Both the position numbers and the translations under genes were made by a program. Under the pieces are notes generated by a model that saw only the letters and a program-made list of their open reading frames with translations, did no database searches and was not told where the DNA came from. A DNA stretch of 64,000 nucleotides from Blumeriella jaapii (taxonomy: Eukaryota; Ascomycota; Leotiomycetes; Helotiales; Drepanopezizaceae): positions 558,001-622,000 of the forward strand of contig VWND01000075.1 of assembly GCA_009599575.1 (NCBI GenBank), written 5' to 3'. Position 1 is the stretch's first letter; the number at the start of each line of letters is the position of its first letter. Shown here in pieces: positions 58,051 to 64,000 of the stretch.

Positions 58051-59238
58051 TCACCAAGCCGCATGTCCACCGTCCATCCTCAAATCGCTCCCCGTCATGA
58101 AACTACTTGCATCACTCATCAAGAAGGCCGCCGCTCCGCGGTACTCCTCCGGCCGACTCAACCGCCCCAGCATATTCTGCGTCGGCCACTCCTCCTTCCG
58201 CTCCGGAAACTTCTCGAGCAGCGCTTCCACCATCGCCGTCACGATGTAGCCGGGCGAGATGCTGTTCACGCGAATGGAGTGAGGTCCCCACTCCGCGGCG
58301 AGGTTGCGCGCGAGTTGGATGACGGCCGCTTTGGAGGCGTTGTAGGCTGGGCAGTGCAGTCCCTGCTACCTGTCAGCCGGATTCAAACCAAAGAAATCCG
58401 GTTAAGCATTGGACGAGAGATCAATGGCGAGAGAGAGAAAAGAGACGCAACGCACTCGATTCGCCACGCTTCCACTCATACTAGCAATCATTGCAATGCT
58501 GCCCCCGTTCCCAAACCGGATCATCTGCCGCGCCGCCGCCTGCGCCGTCATGAAGCACCCCGTCACGTTGACGCTCATCATCAGATCGCTGTCGCGCGCT
58601 GTGTACTCCAGCGCCGGCGTCTCCTGCTGGATGCCGGCTGCGGCGATCAGACCGTCCAGGCGGCCATGCTTGGTGGCGATCTCCTCGATGACGGTGTTCA
58701 GTCGCTCAACCTCCCGGACATCGATGCGGCGGTAGTGCAGAGATGTGCCTAGGTCTGAGGAGGCGCGCTCTTGCACGCGGGGAAATTCGGGCGAGGGTGT
58801 CTCGAGCCGGTCGAGGGCGTAGACTGTTTCATGGTTAAAGGCTTCAGGTCTTCTTTTCTTTGGCGTTTAGACCTCACTCCCGCGTCTGTGGGAGAGAGAG
58901 AAAAGGAAAACAAGAAGCATACCAATCGCCCCAGCCTCCAGCAACGCTTCCGCCTGCACCAACCCTAACCCCCTCGCCGCACCCGACACCAGCACGACCT
59001 TGTCAACGAGATTGAACTCGGGCAGCCGTTTCGTGGTGCCGAGATACGTCGGCGCGCTGCCTTCCCTGAGCGCTGCGGTTTCTGCCGCCGGAGCGGAGGG
59101 GGGACCGCGAGTGCGTGTTGTGCTGTCGCTATTCGGACGAAGTGTACTTGAAAAGGCTGCGCGAGAGATGGCAGGTTGTCTGTTGGCTCTGAGCTTAAGG
59201 ATGGTGAAGCGAGGGAGGATCCGTAAGAGGGTGCCCAT
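58051..59238 (-). CDS. Short-chain dehydrogenase/reductase, possibly mitochondrial (arabinitol dehydrogenase-like)
   Basis: Exons 59238-58923, 58823-58456 and 58362-58051 give 331 residues. The classical SDR signs are present: the cofactor loop VSGAARGLGLVQAEAL, the AAAG motif (LIAAAGIQ), the catalytic Ser in MIASMSGSVANRG and the YNASK pair, and the NSISPGYI region. The extended N-terminus (MGTLLRILPRFTILKLRANR and an Arg/Ser-rich stretch) is about 75 residues longer than a minimal SDR and looks like a mitochondrial presequence. The ending DLRMDGGHAAW resembles fungal D-arabinitol/mannitol-type dehydrogenases, which suggests a polyol substrate. That substrate call is only an inference. Confidence 0.85.
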
Positions 59239-60343
59239 CTTGTGGAAAATTGGCTCGGATTGGAGACTCAGAGGAAGAGAGGCCTAGGGAAAGAGCTGGG
59301 GAAGAGAACGAGTGCTGTAGAGGGAATTGGAACGTTATTGATATCTTATGCACCATCTCGCGTAAAGCTTCGGATCTGGTACTCTCAAGCGAATCGGGTC
59401 ACTCGTGTGAAGCAACTTGTACTGCTTTAGCATCAAGACAGCTGCGTCCTAGTGCGGGGTAGAGGAGGGGACATGTACTTTACGTTCAAGGGCCACTACC
59501 TCCTTGTCTCTCTTTCTTTTTTTTCAGTACACTTTTGTTTACTTACATTTTTTTTCTCGTTAGAAAGAACGGTTCTATGGCTGTGGTTCATATCACTGAC
59601 TTCATGCTTCTTCACAAAACCAAACCAGTTGTCAATAAGCGTCTATGTGGCATGGGAAGTACAATGCAGTACCAGTTATTACAAAAGCTACCCTTCCCCC
59701 CGCCGTGCTAGGTAGCTGCAGATGCATAATGGCGGGTTGTCGGATTGGGACTCCCCGGGCAGGAAGCCGTGCCATCGGGTAATTTCCTTATGTCTGTCTA
59801 TTTTGTCACTCGTACTGCCCTCTCCAGACGGTAAACAATATTATCATCATCACCTTTTTGATAAAGAAGCCATCAAGAAGTAAGTACTCAGCATTTGCTG
59901 TCTAGTGACGGGTTTGTTCTTGAGACCGTAGAGATAACTGCTGCTTTTGCTCTTTTCAGGGAGATGTCAACGCATAGGTATAAGTAGGGACCCTGACAAT
60001 TGGAAGGCGGCATAGTTGATGGATGGATATTGCCTGCTTGATATCGTTCCTCTCTCCTTCCGTGAGGTAAGGCCGGTCTAGCTTGGGGAATGTGAAGATG
60101 TGCTCGCTGCTTGAGATATCTTGGTATGCGAAGGGCTAGGCCTATTGGTTTCATCTTTTTAGTTTTACTTGTCGTTCGGTTCGATCTAAAAATATCACTT
60201 TTTGGTGCTCCCCTTCCGAATTGTGGCCACTCCGATGACTGACCATGCCCAAGTGCCAGAAGGCGCCAACTTATGCGGACATCTATCGCTAGCACCCTAC
60301 CCCTGCACCCCAGAATCTCAAGTCCTGAGGAACAGAATGAATT
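59239..60343. other. Intergenic, no supportable gene
   Basis: Short frames without domains. It includes the SDR promoter and the 3' region of the MFS gene. Confidence 0.5.
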
Positions 60344-62156
60344 TCAAAAGTGCTTCTCCCTGTAGTCCTGCTGCGCAGGATCACTTCCCGTCTCGCTCTG
60401 GCCCATCCCCGCCTTTCGACGACGTCGAGTAAAGTCGTCGACGAATCTCGTCACTGCGAGACAGATAGCGAGAGCGACGATAGCAATGCCAACCGCAAAC
60501 GCGCGGCGATATCGAGGCTCATCATCTTCCCGGAAGATCTGCGCGCCGTAGATCCCGGCGATGTTGGCACCCATCTGTGACGCCGTCAGGATGAGGAATT
60601 AAAGATCATACATGGTTATAGGTCAAACGTACGATCACCATGGCCATGGCGAGCGCGCGCTCTTCAGAGTCGTCGCAGGCTAGAGACATCCAGGCGACGT
60701 TCAGCGGGTGCGGAAATGTCATGGATGTGTTCGTCCAGACGACGCCGAAGTACTTGACCCAGCGTTGGCCATTGAGTTCAGTAAAGATCCGGTTGAAGAC
60801 GTAGCCGAGCATGTGCATGGTGAGTCCGCCTATGACTGTCGAGCCGCGCTGGTCACTGTGAGACAGAGTCAATAAGTGTAAGCTGAACTTCGAGGTCTCT
60901 CTAGATCTGGGACACATGGCTCAGCTGAGAAGAGAGATTACTTGCTATTTATCAGAGACGTAGCTGAAGGCAATCGATACGGGGATCTGGAGGTAGAGCC
61001 CGACGGAAGAGAGGGCGTTGCTGGTCAGCGCCGAGAAGCCCAAAGACTTGATGATGGATGGCGAGTAGGTGTCGAAGCCACGCTGGGGACCGTTGTTGCA
61101 CAGCGATATGCCGACGTGCATCCAGAGACGCCAGTTTCCCAACTGTTCAGGCCTACACCTCAGCAACGAATCTCGCTATGTTCTGAAAACTATCCTCAGC
61201 TCCTTACTTACGGCCTTTTTGAAGCCGGCCTTGCCGATTTGCTTCTTCTTCTTCCTCTTCATCGGGTCGTCCATCAAGACCCTCGTCTGCAAGATGTGCA
61301 GCTCGCGCTCGCTAAAAATGTCAACACTGGGCAGGAACGCACTGCGCGGCTTTTCGAACGAGTCCGGCAGGAAGAAGCCCAGCATGAAGCCGCAGAAGAT
61401 GGTAAACAGGCCCATCAGCACAAACAGCCAGAACCAGCCCGGCTTGCCACCAACGCCGCGCATGTGCAGGATGCCAAAAGCGAGGAGGCTCGACGAGGCC
61501 TGGCCGCACTGCATGCCGGCGAAAAAGAACATGACACGCGTGGCCGTCTCGGCGCGCGTGTACCAGGTCGACAGAGTCCACAGGGCGCCGGGAATGAAGC
61601 CGGATTCGCTGAGGCCGAGCAGGAGACGTGTCGCGACGAAGGCGCCGTAGCTGTCCTGCCAGGCCTGCAGCGTGCTCACGGTGCCAAACAGAAAAAGCTG
61701 CAGCGTGAGCCAGCGGCCGGGCCCGACGCGGTACAAAGCCATGTTGGCCGGGATTTCGAGGAGCACGATGCCCAGGGAGAGCAGCTGCTGCCCGAAGTTG
61801 AACTGGTTTTGCGTGAGGCCGACATCGTGACGGAAGTTATCCGTGAGGGCGCTGGCGATGTTGCCTCGGTCTAGCTCTGTTGATGGGGCAGGAAAGTAAG
61901 AACCACAAGCATTGCTCGGAAGAGATGAGGAGTGGCTCTTGGAGAGCAAGGGCAAAGCTTGACATACGCAGACAGAAGAATCCGAGAGTCAGCATCGGTA
62001 TGATGATCCAGTCCAGCCTGAGGGAGTCCCCGTTAGCGATAAGAGCACCTATCAACGCTTCTTTACTCAAGCTGGCCCTCCATCACCAAGACGGAAACAG
62101 ACGCACTTGCGCTTAGCCTTTTTCTCCTCTTCAGGACTCCAGTCAGGCTCCCACAT
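60344..62156 (-). CDS. MFS transporter, allantoate/nicotinate permease-type (Dal5 family)
   Basis: Exons 62156-62107, 62017-61968, 61876-61212, 61142-60946, 60855-60633 and 60574-60344 give 471 residues. Features of the anion:cation symporter family: LDWIIIPMLTLGFFCLQLDRGNI in helix 1, FNFGQQLLSLGIVLLEIPAN, RLLLGLSESGFIPGALWTLSTWYTRAE (motif A-like and helix 4), and a long basic central loop (DDPMKRKKKKQIGKAGFKK). The fourth intron must use a GC donor (TAGCAAGT) to avoid a stop; this gives YVSDKYDQRGS, the usual loop after helix 8. Fungal relatives import allantoate, nicotinate, pantothenate or similar acids across the plasma membrane. The substrate here is unknown. Confidence 0.85.
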
Positions 62157-63281
62157 GGTGATAACGCTTTGGTCTAATAGAGCAAAAGAAATTTATTTTG
62201 TCGCCGTCGAGCGGTGCTATTGCGTCAAGAGGTTACGAGCAGGTCTGGGAATCAATGGATCTTCACGACGGGCAAAAAAATTGCAATGCATCGATACATG
62301 TAAAAGGCTAGGGTCCACGCACATTATGTAAGCATCCCAATTCACAATATTCGAGTGAGAAACTATCTGGCTCCCCAAGAGGCACAAGGTGGATGAGATG
62401 CGCAAGACCTTGATGGCTACAGGTCTGAGATTTTGCGGGAATGTTTTGATTGGATCCGGCGGCTCGCTTAGCGATTTGGTCAAGCGAAAGGTCGACTGGG
62501 CTAGTGATGGATGTAGACATGGGCTAGGCTGATATGTTTTCCCATTTTCTCTTTCCTGCCTTGAGCGATACCATCCTCAAGTCAACAGAACTACTGATGT
62601 TCTATTTTCCCTTCCAAGTAGTGAAGTTCATACGTAGAGAAACGAGGTTGAGAGATGTGTGAGGAAGGAATGCACTAGACAGACAACTGAGGCCTTTTTT
62701 TGGCTCTTACACTTACAGTATCTATTGAATGTCATGTTCTACTAAATTGAAGGCAGTAAGTAGTTCGAAGTGTGCCCCCCAGCCTTCTCGCGGTTGATAG
62801 GGATGTTAGTTTATTGCTCTCGGTCTCGTGAAAGTATGTCCCCATCTCCTAGAGAGTAAGCTCGCAATGCTACGTTGTCCAGAACATTTTCAAGAAACTT
62901 ATCTCATCCTGTACAAACGAACATAAAACATTTTCCCCGCCACAGCCATGATCTCAAACCGGGATAGCTTCGAGGTGCACCGCACGGGGCCACCCGCGCC
63001 CTGCAGGCCCCTGTTGCAACAGCTTCCAGCCACCGCCGAGCGGCGTAGGCGTAGCAAGGAGCTTCGACTGACTAAAGCACTTAGTGTTTCTACACTTACT
63101 GTACTTCATGTTATTCGAGATCGACTAAAGGCCAATGTCAAAATCATCTACAGTACCGAGTATATCTACATCTCTACCCCCAGATTCGAATCCAAACCCA
63201 CATCCAGACTCCGACCCCTTTCGCGCACGCCTCTCCCATCCTCTCCAACCTCTACCTTGACCTCTCCCGCAGCAGCGTCTT
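62157..63281. other. Intergenic, no supportable gene
   Basis: Promoter of the MFS gene and leader of the next gene. An open frame from 62,948 overlaps the following gene in another frame and has no domain. Confidence 0.5.
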
Positions 63282-63767
63282 ATGAACGACGACCAGCTCC
63301 CCTCTCCTGCTGCCCTGCCACAACAGCAGCAACAACAACAACAACTCTCCCTCTGCACCGATCTACCCTACCGCGATGACCCCGCCTCGCCCTCGCAAGA
63401 ACCGCCCCGGTACGAGCCCATGCACGACTACCTGCGCTCGCGATCCCTTGCTTCTAACACTCCCTCACACGGTCACAGCCAACCGCAAGCTCAATCGCAA
63501 CCCCAACTCCAAGCTCAGGAGTATACGAGCATCTGCCCCGAGCTATACCGCGACGACCCCGACCCCCCGCCGCCGCCATACAGTGAGCCGTCCCTGTACT
63601 GGCGGCGCGGAGAAGAGCCTAACCGGGATAGGGACGAGGACGGAGATGAGGGTGGGAACGGGGACAGGGAGCGCTGGGAGGAGATGGTGCGGTGGGTGGT
63701 GGCTATGCTGCTGATCTGCTTGACGGTTGCGGCCGTTGGGACGGCGTTTGATTGGGGGAGGGATTGA
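63282..63767 (+). CDS. Small tail-anchored membrane protein with a PPxY motif
   Basis: A single-exon frame of 161 residues. A polyglutamine run follows the N-terminus, and the middle is rich in Pro, Gln and Ser. DPDPPPPPYSEP gives a PPxY motif of the kind bound by WW domains of Rsp5/Nedd4 ubiquitin ligases. An acidic/Arg-rich stretch leads to one hydrophobic span near the C-terminus (WVVAMLLICLTVAAVGTAF) followed by only five residues, so the protein would be tail-anchored with the PPxY in the cytosol. That layout suits an ubiquitin-ligase adaptor, by inference. The start ATG is the first in frame; an upstream intron cannot be excluded. Confidence 0.6.
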   Translation: MNDDQLPSPAALPQQQQQQQQLSLCTDLPYRDDPASPSQEPPRYEPMHDYLRSRSLASNTPSHGHSQPQAQSQPQLQAQEYTSICPELYRDDPDPPPPPYSEPSLYWRRGEEPNRDRDEDGDEGGNGDRERWEEMVRWVVAMLLICLTVAAVGTAFDWGRD

Positions 63768-64000
63768 GGGAGGTGAGAGTGGGTGAGGATGGACGATAGA
63801 GTGAAGAGGAGAGTTCGAGCCCGATAAGAGTGAGTAGGAAAGTTCGAGGACTCGGTAGAATGAGGAGGGGAAGGAGAGGTTGATTTTCGGGAATACCAAG
63901 AAGAGAGCGAAGAAAAGAGGTTGAGGTTGGATGGGGATTGAGAATGATACCCTAGCATTAGCGTTTGGCGTTTGGGTGATGATGGGTGTTTGAACAATGG

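Noticed and set aside
60942..61874. 310-codon plus-strand frame
   Set aside because: Antisense shadow of the MFS transporter exons.
1..64000. CRISPR arrays, operon structure, rRNA genes
   Set aside because: None seen; the window is eukaryotic.

Overview
The window is from a filamentous ascomycete (Pezizomycotina). Genes carry many short GT-AG introns (about 45-130 bp) and are about 45-60% GC. The set is typical of this group: a fungal phytochrome, a rhodopsin-domain membrane protein, an AA11-like LPMO, a galactose oxidase and a Dal5-type MFS permease. A retrotransposon is AT-rich with G/C to A/T transitions, as left by repeat-induced point mutation (RIP). I cannot fix the genus from sequence alone.

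Layout. 0.8-2.8 kb: DUF2235 alpha/beta-hydrolase (+). 3.5-4.4 kb: broken secreted metallopeptidase-like gene (-). 5.0-5.9 kb: PQ-loop MPDU1-like ER protein (+). 6.5-7.8 kb: secreted FMN-dependent 2-hydroxyacid oxidase (-). 7.8-13.9 kb: about 6 kb with no supportable gene but with TACTGTAC/GTACAGTA palindromes. 13.9-26.2 kb: a phytochrome-type hybrid histidine kinase split by a 7,650-bp Ty3/gypsy-type LTR retrotransposon with 132-bp LTRs and a 5-bp target duplication. 26.8-27.9 kb: GABA/amino-acid permease relic (-). 30.1-30.9 kb: rhamnogalacturonan acetylesterase with a late frameshift (+). 32.6-34.3 kb: rhodopsin-domain membrane protein (-). 36.5-37.0 kb: HYPK-like UBA protein (-). 37.5-39.0 kb: class II DAHP synthase (+). 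40.7-41.1 kb: LPMO relic (+). 42.2-44.4 kb: galactose oxidase (-), with a frame break at the signal peptide. 48.0-49.1 kb: LPMO with hevein-like C-terminus (+). 50.6-51.6 kb: seven-helix membrane protein (-). 53.9-55.6 kb: orphan 549-residue protein (-). 56.9-57.6 kb: N-myristoylation-motif protein (+). 58.1-59.2 kb: SDR dehydrogenase (-). 60.3-62.2 kb: MFS permease (-) with a GC-AG intron. 63.3-63.8 kb: PPxY tail-anchored protein (+).

Themes. (1) The most notable locus is the phytochrome. Its photosensory residues (PAS Cys165, GAF DIP motif, His475, PRxSF) and receiver Asp1141 are intact, but the histidine-kinase core has lost the phospho-acceptor His (Arg741), the N-box Asn (Tyr858) and the glycine-rich G2 box. 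It therefore looks like a pseudokinase lineage even before the retrotransposon split it. Removing the element plus one target-site copy leaves one frame of 1,248 codons over all exon joins. (2) Between 3.5 and 44.4 kb several secreted-enzyme genes carry lesions (metallopeptidase, acetylesterase, galactose oxidase, LPMO relic). Several are one-base indels in or next to short homopolymers, so read or assembly error must be excluded before calling them pseudogenes. (3) Housekeeping genes (HYPK, DAHP synthase, MPDU1-like) read cleanly.

Gene models were built by hand from splice motifs and checked for phase; no database or alignment was run.
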